This document shows, piece by piece, positions 1-5,738 of a DNA stretch of 20,092 nt (positions are counted from its first letter, which is position 1; every line of letters starts with the position of its first letter). Under the pieces are notes generated by a model that had not been told where the DNA came from, ran no database searches, and worked only from the letters and a program-made list of their open reading frames with translations. Position numbers and translations under genes: made by a program. The stretch is from an uncultured Oscillospiraceae bacterium (GTDB taxonomy: Bacteria; Bacillota; Clostridia; Oscillospirales; Oscillospiraceae). The stretch is taken from positions 1 to 20,092 of the forward strand of contig CAKUNB010000016.1 of the NCBI GenBank assembly GCA_934668285.1. Direction: 5' to 3'.

Positions 1-507
1 CTGAATGACCTGACGCAGCCGCTCGAAATCCGTCTGAAACGCGTTCAGCACCGTGTCAAAATCGCCCGCAGCCAGCTTGAGCTTGTCCTGCATCTGGGCG
101 AACAGCGCCTGCAGCTGCTCATCGGCAGACGCAGCGCGTTCGCGGGCCAGCCGCTCGGCCATCTCCGCGCGGCGATAGGCGGCCAGCTCCAGCTCATTGA
201 GCTTTTCCGACGGCGCGGGCTGTCCCTCGGGCGGCGCAAGAGGCGCGTCAAGGTCTACAGGGGAAGCTTCGGGCGCGTCCGGCCGCTCGCGCAGCGTGAG
301 CAGCTGCTCCTCCAAGGCGGACTTTTCCGCAACCGCAGCGTCGCGCTCGGCCTGCGCCGTTTCCAACGTGCCCGTCAGGCGGTCGTTCTCCTCCTGCAGC
401 GCGCGCAGCTCCTTTTCGTGCTGCGCCGTCAGATTCTGAATAAACTGCACCACATCGGTGCGATTGAAACCGCGCATGGCGGTGCGGAAATTTTCAGAGC
501 AGGACAT
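1..507 (-). CDS. DivIVA-like coiled-coil protein (N-terminal part, cut by window edge)
   Basis: The reverse strand reads open from an ATG at 507-505 to the window edge, giving 169 codons with no stop. The first 25 residues (FRTAMRGFNRTDVVQFI) match the N-terminal DivIVA/GpsB membrane-binding motif, in which a hydrophobic-Arg-Gly-Phe/Tyr turn precedes a D-V-x-x-F-I helix. Residues about 28-70 are Glu/Leu/Ala rich and look like a coiled coil. A Pro/Ala-rich linker (about 72-95) follows, then a second charged helix. GGAGGAAG lies 5 bases before the ATG, which fixes the start. DivIVA-family proteins mark curved membrane or septa and recruit division or cell-wall factors. The long linker and the missing C-terminus mean it could be a divergent DivIVA-domain protein rather than the division protein itself. 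Confidence 0.8.
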   Translation of the reverse strand, partial: MSCSENFRTAMRGFNRTDVVQFIQNLTAQHEKELRALQEENDRLTGTLETAQAERDAAVAEKSALEEQLLTLRERPDAPEASPVDLDAPLAPPEGQPAPSEKLNELELAAYRRAEMAERLARERAASADEQLQALFAQMQDKLKLAAGDFDTVLNAFQTDFERLRQVIQ

Positions 508-634
508 CGGGTCTTCCTCCTGTTTTTCGTTCTTTTTCCCCATTATAGCACGCCGCAGCAGGAAAAACAATACGGACAGGCGAATTTTCAGCCGGCTCGC
601 GTGCTGCAATTTTGCCGTGTTTTTCAAAAAGGTC

Positions 635-663
635 TTTACTTTGCGCGGACAATCTGCTATAAT
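635..663 (+). promoter_or_regulatory. Sigma-A promoter of tRNA-Arg
   Basis: A perfect -10 TATAAT at 658-663 lies 13 bases before the tRNA 5' end. A weaker -35 (TTTACT, 635-640) sits 17 bases upstream of it. The spacing suits a stable-RNA promoter with a very short leader. Confidence 0.7.
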
Positions 664-676
664 ATCTCCCGTAAAT

Positions 677-752
677 GCGCCAGTGGCTCAATGGATAGAG
701 CATCGGATTCCGGTTCCGAGGGTTGGGGGTTCGAGTCCCTTCTGGCGTGCCA
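677..752 (+). tRNA. tRNA-Arg (anticodon CCG)
   Basis: The cloverleaf folds fully. The acceptor stem GCGCCAG (677-683) pairs with 742-748 with one G-U at the end. The D arm is GCTC/GAGC. The anticodon stem TCGGA/TCCGA encloses the loop TTCCGGT, which gives anticodon CCG reading CGG. The T arm has loop TTCGAGT with two G-U pairs at the stem base. The discriminator is G749 and CCA is encoded at 750-752. Its T-loop-to-CCA end is copied three more times downstream. Confidence 0.96.
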
Positions 753-756
753 AAAA

Positions 757-784
757 GCCGCGGCCCTCTGGGCTGCGGTTTTTT
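757..784 (+). terminator. Rho-independent terminator of tRNA-Arg
   Basis: The arm CCGCGGCCC (758-766 region) pairs with GGGCTGCGG with one G-U and a three-base loop, followed by TTTTTT (779-784). It starts 4 bases after the CCA end. An A-run before the stem pairs with the T-run, so the hairpin is extended and merges with the inverted tRNA-end copy that follows. Confidence 0.88.
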
Positions 785-804
785 GGCATGCCGGAAGGAA
801 CTCG
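779..804 (-). repeat. Inverted copy of tRNA-Arg 3' end (copy b)
   Basis: Read on the minus strand this matches the tRNA-Arg T-loop-to-CCA end plus A-run (732-756) at 22 of 25 bases. With the tRNA itself it forms a large palindrome centred on the terminator hairpin. Directly after it, 803-819 carries a CGAAGAGTTGCAATAAA flank that is shared with copy d. Confidence 0.75.
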
Positions 805-865
805 AAGAGTTGCAATAAACTATCGATGCAACAGGAAGTACCAAAAGTTATGCGAAAACTCTAAG

Positions 866-886
866 AAAGCTGCCGGTGGCAGCTTT
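866..886. repeat. Isolated perfect hairpin between tRNA-end copies b and c
   Basis: AAAGCTGCC and GGCAGCTTT form nine perfect base pairs around GGT. No T-run follows, so a terminator is unlikely. It lies in the spacer between the two palindromic tRNA-end units. Confidence 0.6.
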
Positions 887-912
887 CCGTAGCTCCACCA
901 CTACCTTCGGTA

Positions 913-939
913 CGAGTCCCTTCTGGCGTGCCAAAAAAG
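913..939 (+). repeat. Direct copy of tRNA-Arg 3' end (copy c)
   Basis: Bases 913-937 are identical at 25 of 25 positions to 732-756, covering the T loop, the 3' acceptor strand, CCA and the A-run. No acceptor 5' strand, D arm or anticodon arm lies upstream, so this is a fragment and not a gene. It is the left outer arm of a palindromic unit whose right arm is copy d. Confidence 0.85.
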
Positions 940-948
940 TCCGATTTT

Positions 949-1072
949 GTCATTGCGAGGCCCTGAAAGGGCCGTGGCAATCTCGCAGAATTATTTTGAT
1001 ATTTCGACAGATTAGGGCGAATACGAAACTTCCTGCACGAGATTGCCACGTCGCTTCGCTCCTCGCAATGAC
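949..1072. repeat. MITE-like nested inverted repeat (CATTGCGAGG ... GTGGCAATCTCG)
   Basis: Outer ends GTCATTGCGAGG (949-960) and CCTCGCAATGAC (1061-1072) are perfect inverted repeats. Inner ends GTGGCAATCTCG (974-985) and CGAGATTGCCAC (1038-1049) are also perfect. Between them each arm has its own segment: a small GGCCCTGAAAGGGCC hairpin on the left and an unrelated GC-rich piece on the right. The AT-rich centre (986-1037) has no coding potential. The whole is embedded inside the palindrome made by tRNA-end copies c and d. It resembles a small non-autonomous palindromic repeat. A family name cannot be assigned from sequence alone. Confidence 0.8.
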
Positions 1073-1083
1073 AAACGAGGCGG

Positions 1084-1109
1084 CTTTTTGGCACGCCAGA
1101 AGGGGCTCG
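1084..1109 (-). repeat. Inverted copy of tRNA-Arg 3' end (copy d)
   Basis: On the minus strand 24 of 25 bases match the tRNA-Arg 3' end plus A-run. It pairs with copy c as the outer arm of a roughly 200 bp palindromic unit. Bases 1108-1124 (CGAAGAATTGCAATAAA) repeat the flank found after copy b at 16 of 17 positions, so the copied unit extends beyond the tRNA sequence. Confidence 0.8.
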
Positions 1110-1137
1110 AAGAATTGCAATAAAAGATGCTGCCTGC

Positions 1138-1256
1138 ACGGGCCGATGTACCCGCAAGGGGTATGCCGCATCCGTAAGGCTCCTTCGTCGGAAACTTCTG
1201 CGCAATGGGCATCGGCCCCTACGCGGAGAACGGCGGCGGGCTGGGGGCAGCCCGCC
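1138..1256. repeat. Cluster of GGGCCGATG-type intergenic repeats and hairpins
   Basis: GGGCCGATG at 1140-1148 faces GGGCATCGGCCCCT at 1207-1220, whose reverse complement recurs exactly (14 bases) at 4688-4701. Local hairpins are TACCC/GGGTA (1148-1162) and a perfect 8 bp GGCGGGCT/AGCCCGCC stem (1235-1256). Open frames crossing this segment have no recognisable protein content. The rest of the gap to 1414 shows nothing I can interpret. Confidence 0.6.
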
Positions 1257-1414
1257 CTACGAACGATTTCCGACACTGCCTACCGTCCCCAATCCTGCCC
1301 TCCGCCTGCGTTCGACGAACGCGAACATTTTTCGATGAGAGCAATTTAAGGAAGCATAATCGGACTTTTTTGCGAGATTTCGCGTTATTTTTTAAAAAAG
1401 ATAACCAACTTGCC

Positions 1415-1443
1415 TTGCAGGTCGGCGGGTTTTATTGTATAAT
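1415..1443 (+). promoter_or_regulatory. Sigma-A promoter of the molybdenum hydroxylase unit
   Basis: TTGCAG (1415-1420) and TATAAT (1438-1443) are separated by exactly 17 bases, about 80 bases before the ATG at 1523. The leader is too short and too unstructured to support a riboswitch call. Confidence 0.72.
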
Positions 1444-1522
1444 GCAACTATCATCCAAAAGTGTTTGTATTTTCCCATTCTTGTTTGTGTTTTCTGCACA
1501 AATGCAAAGAGAGGTTTACAAT

Positions 1523-4096
1523 ATGGCAACTTTCTATCTCAACGGCGCTGAGGTTACCGTGGCCAAAAAGCAGAAGCTGCTGCGCTTCCTCCGCGACGAA
1601 ATGCACATCACCTCCGCCAAGGACGGCTGCAGCGAGGGCGCGTGCGGCGCATGTACCGTGCTGATCGACGGCGAGCCGTGCCGCGCCTGCGTTCCCGACA
1701 CCGAGCGCCTCGACGGCAAGAGCGTCCTGACGGTCGAGGGCCTGAGCGATTTTGAGAAGGCCGTTTACACCTACGCCTTCGGCGAGGCCGGCGCGGTGCA
1801 GTGCGGCTTCTGCATTCCTGGCATGGTGCTGTGCGCCAAGAGCCTGCTTGACAAGGTTTCCGAACCGACCGACGAGCAGATTCGCTTTGCCATCCGCAAT
1901 AATTACTGCCGCTGCACCGGCTATGTCAAGATCATCGCCGCCATCCGTCTGGCGGGGCAGATTCTCCGCGACGGCAAGATTCCGCTGCCGTCCGAGACGG
2001 ACTGGAAGCTCGGCTCGCGCGTCCACCGCATCGACGTGGAGGAAAAGGTGCTGGGCTACGGCAAGTATCCCGACGATTTCTACGTTGACGGCATGTGCTA
2101 CGGCGGCGCCGTCCGCAGCAAGCACGCCCGCGCGCGCATCGTCGCCATCGACCCGTCCGCCGCACTGAAGCTGCCGGGTGTCGTCGCTGTCCTGACCGCC
2201 GAGGATATCCCCGGCGAGAACAAGGTCGGCCACCTGAAGCACGACCAGTACACCCTTATCCCCATCGGCGGCCTGACCCACTATCTCGGCGACGCGATCG
2301 TGCTCGTCGTGGCGGAGGATCAGGAGACGCTGGAAAAGGCCAAGAAGTTGGTCAAGATTACTTACGATGTCCTGCCCGCCATCCATAACATCGACGAAGC
2401 CGTGGCGGACACCGCGCTGGTCTTCGACGAGGAGACTACGAACGTGCAGGCCTACAAGCACGTCAGCCGCGGCGACGCGGCGGGTGCGATTGCAAACGCG
2501 CCGCATGTCATCTCGGAGCATTTTGAGACCCCATGGACCGAGCACGCCTTCCTCGAGCCGGAATGCTGCGTCGCCTACCGCGAGGAGGACGGCACGGTCA
2601 TGCTCATCACGACCGACCAGTCGTCGCACACGACGCTGCACGAGTGCTCGCTGCTCCTCGGCTCGAAGAAGGTCAAGGTGCAAAACGCCCTCGTCGGCGG
2701 CGGCTTCGGCGGCAAGGAGGACATGTCCGTCCAGCACCACGCCGCGCTGATCGCTTACTGCACCGGCCGTCCGGTCAAGGTCAAATTCAGCCGCGACGAG
2801 TCCATCCTCGTCCACCCGAAGCGCCATCATTTCGTGATGGACTTCACCCTCGGCTGCGACAACGACGGCAAGATCCTCGGCGTCAAGGCAAAGGTCGCCT
2901 CCGATACCGGCGCGTTTGCCTCGCTCGGCGGTCCGGTTCTGGAGCGCGCCTGTACCCATGCCGCGGGTCCCTATGCCTACGAAAATTTCGAGATCGAGGG
3001 CACGGCCTACTATACCAATAACCCGCCCGCCGGTGCGTTCCGCGGCTTCGGCGTGACGCAGACCTGCTTCGCAATGGAGAGCCTGCTGAACATGATGGCC
3101 GAGGAGATCGGTATCAGCCCGTGGGAAATTCGCTACCGCAATGCCATCCGTCCGGGCGGCGTCCTGCCGAACGGCCAGATCGTGGATGATTCGACCGGCC
3201 TTGTGGAAACGCTCGAGGCGATCAAGCCCTATTATGACGAAGCCGTCGCCGCCGGTAAGCCCGTCGGCCTTGCCTGCGCGATGAAAAATGCGGGCGTCGG
3301 CGTCGGCATCCCCGACTGGGGCCGCTGCAAGCTCATCGTCGAGGACGATGCCAAGCTCCATATCTATACCGGCGCGTCGTGCATCGGGCAGGGCCTTGGC
3401 ACGGTGCTGATACAGATGATCGTTTCCAACACCGACCTGCATCGTGACGATATTGTCTATGAGCGCAGCAACACATGGATCGCACCCGACTCCGGCGATA
3501 CCTCCGGCTCCCGCCAGACGCTCGTCACCGGCGAGGCCTGCCGCCGCGCCTGCGAGAAGCTGATGGAGGCCAAGCAAGGGAAAACGCTGGCCGACCTGAA
3601 GGGGCAGGAGTTCTACGGCGAGTACCTCGCCAAGACCGACAAGCTGGGCGCGGACGTGCCGAATCCCGTTTCCCACGTCGCCTACGGCTACGCGACGCAG
3701 CTGTGCATCCTCAACAAGAACACTGGCCTGATGGAAAAGATGGTCGCCGCGCACGACGTCGGCAAGGCCGTCAACCCCCTGTCCTGCGAGGGACAGATCG
3801 AGGGCGGCGTCGTCATGTCGATGGGCTACGCGCTGACCGAGGAATATAAGCTCGACGCGCACTGCAAGCCGATCTCCAAGTTCGGCACGCTCGGCCTGTT
3901 CCGCGCGCACCAGATTCCGGAAATCAAGGCGCTGGTCATCGATAAGCCCGGCCTGAACGTCGCCTGCGGCGCCATCGGCATCGGCGAGATCACCTCGATC
4001 CCGACCGCACCGGCCATTGCGGAGGCATATTACCAGCTCGACGGCGAGCGCCGCTACAGTCTGCCGCTGGCCAACACGCCCTATGAGCGGAAATAA
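1523..4096 (+). CDS. FAD-less molybdenum hydroxylase, xanthine dehydrogenase / aldehyde oxidoreductase family
   Basis: This 857-residue cytosolic enzyme should hydroxylate a purine, aldehyde or N-heterocycle using water as oxygen donor at a molybdopterin centre. A plant-type [2Fe-2S] domain comes first (C36, C41, C44, C56). A helical second [2Fe-2S] domain follows (C94, C97, C129, C131). Then come the hammerhead domain and the Mo-binding domains, with GGGFGGKED at about 392-400, GAFRGFGVTQ at about 504-513 and the expected catalytic Glu in GIGE (E822). There is no FAD domain between FeS and Mo parts, as in Mop-type aldehyde oxidoreductases and in single-chain selenium-dependent xanthine dehydrogenase annotations. 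The ATG at 1523 follows AGAGAGG, and the protein starts at the conserved beta strand; an in-frame extension to 1205 crosses the promoter and repeats. The ferredoxin gene downstream is the likely electron acceptor. Substrate and selenium dependence cannot be read from sequence. Confidence 0.93.
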   Translation: MATFYLNGAEVTVAKKQKLLRFLRDEMHITSAKDGCSEGACGACTVLIDGEPCRACVPDTERLDGKSVLTVEGLSDFEKAVYTYAFGEAGAVQCGFCIPGMVLCAKSLLDKVSEPTDEQIRFAIRNNYCRCTGYVKIIAAIRLAGQILRDGKIPLPSETDWKLGSRVHRIDVEEKVLGYGKYPDDFYVDGMCYGGAVRSKHARARIVAIDPSAALKLPGVVAVLTAEDIPGENKVGHLKHDQYTLIPIGGLTHYLGDAIVLVVAEDQETLEKAKKLVKITYDVLPAIHNIDEAVADTALVFDEETTNVQAYKHVSRGDAAGAIANAPHVISEHFETPWTEHAFLEPECCVAYREEDGTVMLITTDQSSHTTLHECSLLLGSKKVKVQNALVGGGFGGKEDMSVQHHAALIAYCTGRPVKVKFSRDESILVHPKRHHFVMDFTLGCDNDGKILGVKAKVASDTGAFASLGGPVLERACTHAAGPYAYENFEIEGTAYYTNNPPAGAFRGFGVTQTCFAMESLLNMMAEEIGISPWEIRYRNAIRPGGVLPNGQIVDDSTGLVETLEAIKPYYDEAVAAGKPVGLACAMKNAGVGVGIPDWGRCKLIVEDDAKLHIYTGASCIGQGLGTVLIQMIVSNTDLHRDDIVYERSNTWIAPDSGDTSGSRQTLVTGEACRRACEKLMEAKQGKTLADLKGQEFYGEYLAKTDKLGADVPNPVSHVAYGYATQLCILNKNTGLMEKMVAAHDVGKAVNPLSCEGQIEGGVVMSMGYALTEEYKLDAHCKPISKFGTLGLFRAHQIPEIKALVIDKPGLNVACGAIGIGEITSIPTAPAIAEAYYQLDGERRYSLPLANTPYERK

Positions 4097-4114
4097 GAAA
4101 AGGAGGCAGTTGAC

Positions 4115-4609
4115 ATGAACGTTAAGAAAAAATTCCCGTCCAAGGTTGCCTGCGTCCACTGCAACGGCGGCTGCCGCGCCAAGCAAAGCCCCGAGGGCTA
4201 CGACCTGTGCTCCTACGGCTGCATCGGCTGCGGCGCGTGTATCGATAAATGCCGTTTCGGCGCGATTTCGCTCAACAGCTACGGCGTGGCCGAGGTCGAC
4301 GAGAACAAGTGCATCGGCTGCGGCGCGTGCTATCTCGCCTGCCCGCAGCGCGTGATTCACCTACGGCTGGAGGCCAACCCCATCGTCGTGCTCTGCTCGA
4401 ATAAGGACGCGCGCTGTAAGGACGCGTGCGAGGTCAGCTGCATCGGCTGCGGCCTGTGCGAAAAAACCTGCCCCGCCGGCGCGATCAAGGTTTCGGAAAA
4501 CCGTGCCTTCATCTTCGCGGACAAGTGCCTTTCCTGCGGCGCCTGCGCCATGGTCTGCCCCCGCAACGTCATCCACGACAAACGCGGCATCCTGACCCAT
4601 CGGATCTGA
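4115..4609 (+). CDS. RnfB-like poly-[4Fe-4S] ferredoxin, likely partner of the molybdenum hydroxylase
   Basis: The 164-residue soluble protein has four CxxCxxCxxxC motifs starting at C36, C66, C109 and C138, paired as two bacterial ferredoxin modules. An N-terminal C13xxC16xxxC20 with C32 recalls the cysteine pattern preceding the ferredoxin modules of RnfB. The RnfB membrane anchor and N-terminal cluster domain are absent. It begins 18 bases after the hydroxylase stop with AGGAGG 8 bases before the ATG, so the two are co-transcribed. Since the hydroxylase lacks FAD, its electrons presumably leave through its [2Fe-2S] clusters to this protein and on to a ferredoxin or flavin partner elsewhere. 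The redox direction is inferred. Confidence 0.88.
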   Translation: MNVKKKFPSKVACVHCNGGCRAKQSPEGYDLCSYGCIGCGACIDKCRFGAISLNSYGVAEVDENKCIGCGACYLACPQRVIHLRLEANPIVVLCSNKDARCKDACEVSCIGCGLCEKTCPAGAIKVSENRAFIFADKCLSCGACAMVCPRNVIHDKRGILTHRI

Positions 4610-4616
4610 ATACGCT

Positions 4617-4656
4617 AAAAAAACCGGTGCCGGCCCAACGCCCGACACCGGTTTTT
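4617..4656 (+). terminator. Rho-independent terminator of the hydroxylase-ferredoxin unit
   Basis: AAAAACCGGTG pairs perfectly with CACCGGTTTTT, the inner stem continues as CGG/CCG after one mismatch, and a T-run ends the structure 8-47 bases after the ferredoxin stop. Confidence 0.92.
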
Positions 4657-4687
4657 CACGTGATTGCAAGTAGTATAGTTTCCATGC

Positions 4688-4790
4688 AGGGGCCGATGCC
4701 CCCCTATGGGCACGTTTCGTGAAGAATGAGTGGTGAATAGTGAATAAAATGATGCCTTCGGCATAAATCCAAAATCCGCTGCGGGCAGTT
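4688..4790. repeat. Intergenic repeat remnants
   Basis: AGGGGCCGATGCCC (4688-4701) is an exact inverted copy of 1207-1220. A tract with two near-copies of GTGAATA (around 4733-4747) and a small GATGCCTTCGGCAT hairpin follows. No coding sequence is apparent in the gap between the terminator and the toxin-antitoxin promoter. Confidence 0.5.
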
Positions 4791-4823
4791 ATGGAACGGT
4801 ACTATACGGCCTGTCATTATTTC

Positions 4824-4854
4824 TTGCAAATTGTACATATAATTATGTTATAAT
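4824..4854 (+). promoter_or_regulatory. Promoter and possible autoregulatory operator of the toxin-antitoxin pair
   Basis: TTGCAA (4824-4829) and TATAAT (4849-4854) are spaced 19 bases, slightly long. Between them lies an ACATA-TAAT-TATGT inverted repeat (4835-4848), placed where a Phd/YefM antitoxin would bind for autorepression. The operator role is inferred from position and family habit. Confidence 0.5.
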
Positions 4855-4880
4855 AATGCGCAAGAAAGGAAGCGGTTCAA

Positions 4881-5144
4881 ATGCCGCAAATTCGACCGAT
4901 TACTGATCTCAGGAACACCAACGAGATTTCTGAGGTCTGCCATGCCAAGCGCGAGCCTCTTTTTATCACGAAAAATGGTTATGGTGATTTGGTTGTTATG
5001 AGCATCGAAGCCTACGAGGACTTAATTGGCACGGTACAGATTAATAGAGCAATTAGCGAAGCGGAGCAAGAGCTTTCTGCTGATGGTGTTTTATTAGATG
5101 CCAAGGAAGCGCTCGCTTCTCTGCGGAGGAAGTATTGTGGATAA
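4881..5144 (+). CDS. Phd/YefM-family type II antitoxin
   Basis: The 87-residue protein has the Phd/YefM N-terminal DNA-binding fold: a short strand with I-T-D-L-R, a helix (NEISEVCHAKREP), then FITKNGYGDLVVMSIEAYEDL, the classic 'x-I-T-K-N-G-x-G-x-x-V-V-M-S' segment. The C-terminal third is charged and helical and should wrap the toxin. AAAGGAAG lies 8 bases before the ATG. The gene overlaps the downstream toxin start by 8 bases, so translation is coupled. The product is expected to neutralise the toxin and repress the operon. Confidence 0.9.
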   Translation: MPQIRPITDLRNTNEISEVCHAKREPLFITKNGYGDLVVMSIEAYEDLIGTVQINRAISEAEQELSADGVLLDAKEALASLRRKYCG

Positions 5145-5568
5145 ATATGCCGTCAAGATTTATGCGCGCGCCTACCGCGACCGTGAAGGCATTTATTCCT
5201 ATATCACAAAGCAGCTCCTAGAGCAAAAGACGGCCGAACAGATGCTGATTGAATTAGAAAAAGAAATTGTCGGCTTGGAACACTTTCCGGAGCGCGGTTC
5301 AATCCGCAGCGTTGGCGCCTATGCCAACAAGGGCTACCGTCAGTTTTTCGTGAAAAACTATGTAATTATCTACCGCGTTGTCAAGGAAGCAAACGAGGTG
5401 CACGTTGTAACCGTGCGCTATGCGCCGAGCATTTCTAGAAAAATACGCCGCAGGAAGCAATCCAAACGGACTGCTTCCTGCTTTTTTGTAACATACGAAG
5501 GATTCTGCATGAGACGGCGCATCGTGCGTTCGCACGATGCGCGTGTGCGCAGCACACGGGATTCTTGA
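5137..5568 (+). CDS. RelE/ParE-family toxin with an abnormal C-terminal extension (probable 1-base deletion)
   Basis: The start is GTG at 5137 with GGAGG 7 bases upstream; translation gives VDKYAVKIYARAYRDREGIYSYI, the typical ParE/RelE first strand and helix. The core ends at VHVVTVRYAPS near codon 98. Family members usually stop within a few residues, at about 100. Here the frame runs on to 143 residues through a perfect terminator hairpin and another palindrome. A TAG at 5436-5438 lies in the frame that one extra base would restore, giving a protein of about 100 residues ending in S-x-F. I therefore see a full catalytic core with a frameshifted tail. It may be inactive, or active with a junk tail; sequencing error is possible. 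RelE relatives cut mRNA on the ribosome and ParE relatives poison gyrase; which applies cannot be decided. Confidence 0.82.
   Translation: MDKYAVKIYARAYRDREGIYSYITKQLLEQKTAEQMLIELEKEIVGLEHFPERGSIRSVGAYANKGYRQFFVKNYVIIYRVVKEANEVHVVTVRYAPSISRKIRRRKQSKRTASCFFVTYEGFCMRRRIVRSHDARVRSTRDS
5450..5487 (+). terminator. Rho-independent terminator inside the extended toxin frame
   Basis: GCAGGAAGCA (5450-5459) pairs perfectly with TGCTTCCTGC (5472-5481), with an inner TCC/GGA, followed by TTTTTT (5482-5487). Its position 12 bases after the out-of-frame TAG supports that TAG as the ancestral end of the toxin. Confidence 0.93.
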
Positions 5569-5589
5569 TTAAATTTTTAATCAAGAATC
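5517..5589. repeat. Three consecutive perfect palindromes
   Basis: Hairpin A has 12 bp arms GCGCATCGTGCG/CGCACGATGCGC with centre TT (5517-5542). Hairpin B has GTGTGC/GCACAC around GCA (5543-5557). Hairpin C has 14 bp AT-rich arms starting GATTCTTGATTAAA (5560-5573) and 5576-5589. They are separated by 0-2 bases and form a compact block between convergent genes. No T-run follows A or B. Confidence 0.85.
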
Positions 5590-5608
5590 ATTATTAGATG
5601 ACATGGAC

Positions 5609-5642
5609 AAAAAATTATTGCCAAGCTGGCAAGAATTTTTTT
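5609..5642. terminator. Bidirectional terminator between toxin and cupin genes
   Basis: AAAAAATT-A-TTGCCA pairs with TGGCAA-G-AATTTTTT around AGC, with one mismatch. The T-run on either strand follows the stem, so it can end both the plus-strand toxin unit and the minus-strand regulator-cupin unit. From here to 5738 I see only a possible CCGCCG/CGGCGG long-loop stem. Confidence 0.72.
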
Positions 5643-5738
5643 CGTGCCAAAAATTTTGCCGCCGATGACCCAGATATTCTGCGGCGGAAAGAATGCATTT
5701 CTCGGCTCGGATTGAATTACTTCGCTCTCTTTTTGCCG

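Noticed and set aside
913..939. A second tRNA gene at copy c
   Set aside because: Only the 3' portion is present; no acceptor 5' strand, D arm or anticodon arm lies upstream.
418..1349. Several overlapping frames across the tRNA-Arg and the repeat region
   Set aside because: They run through a tRNA, a terminator and palindromes, and their peptides merely translate the repeats.
1205..1522. In-frame upstream extension of the molybdenum hydroxylase (963 residues)
   Set aside because: It crosses hairpin repeats and the TTGCAG-TATAAT promoter. The conserved [2Fe-2S] N-terminus begins right after the ATG at 1523, which has its own ribosome site.
1444..1522. Molybdenum-cofactor riboswitch ahead of the hydroxylase
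   Set aside because: The leader is under 80 bases, pyrimidine-rich and lacks the multi-stem structure required.
1451..4360. 969-codon open frame on the minus strand opposite the hydroxylase
   Set aside because: It is a shadow of GC-rich plus-strand codons. It has no recognisable domains and covers two well-supported genes and their spacer.
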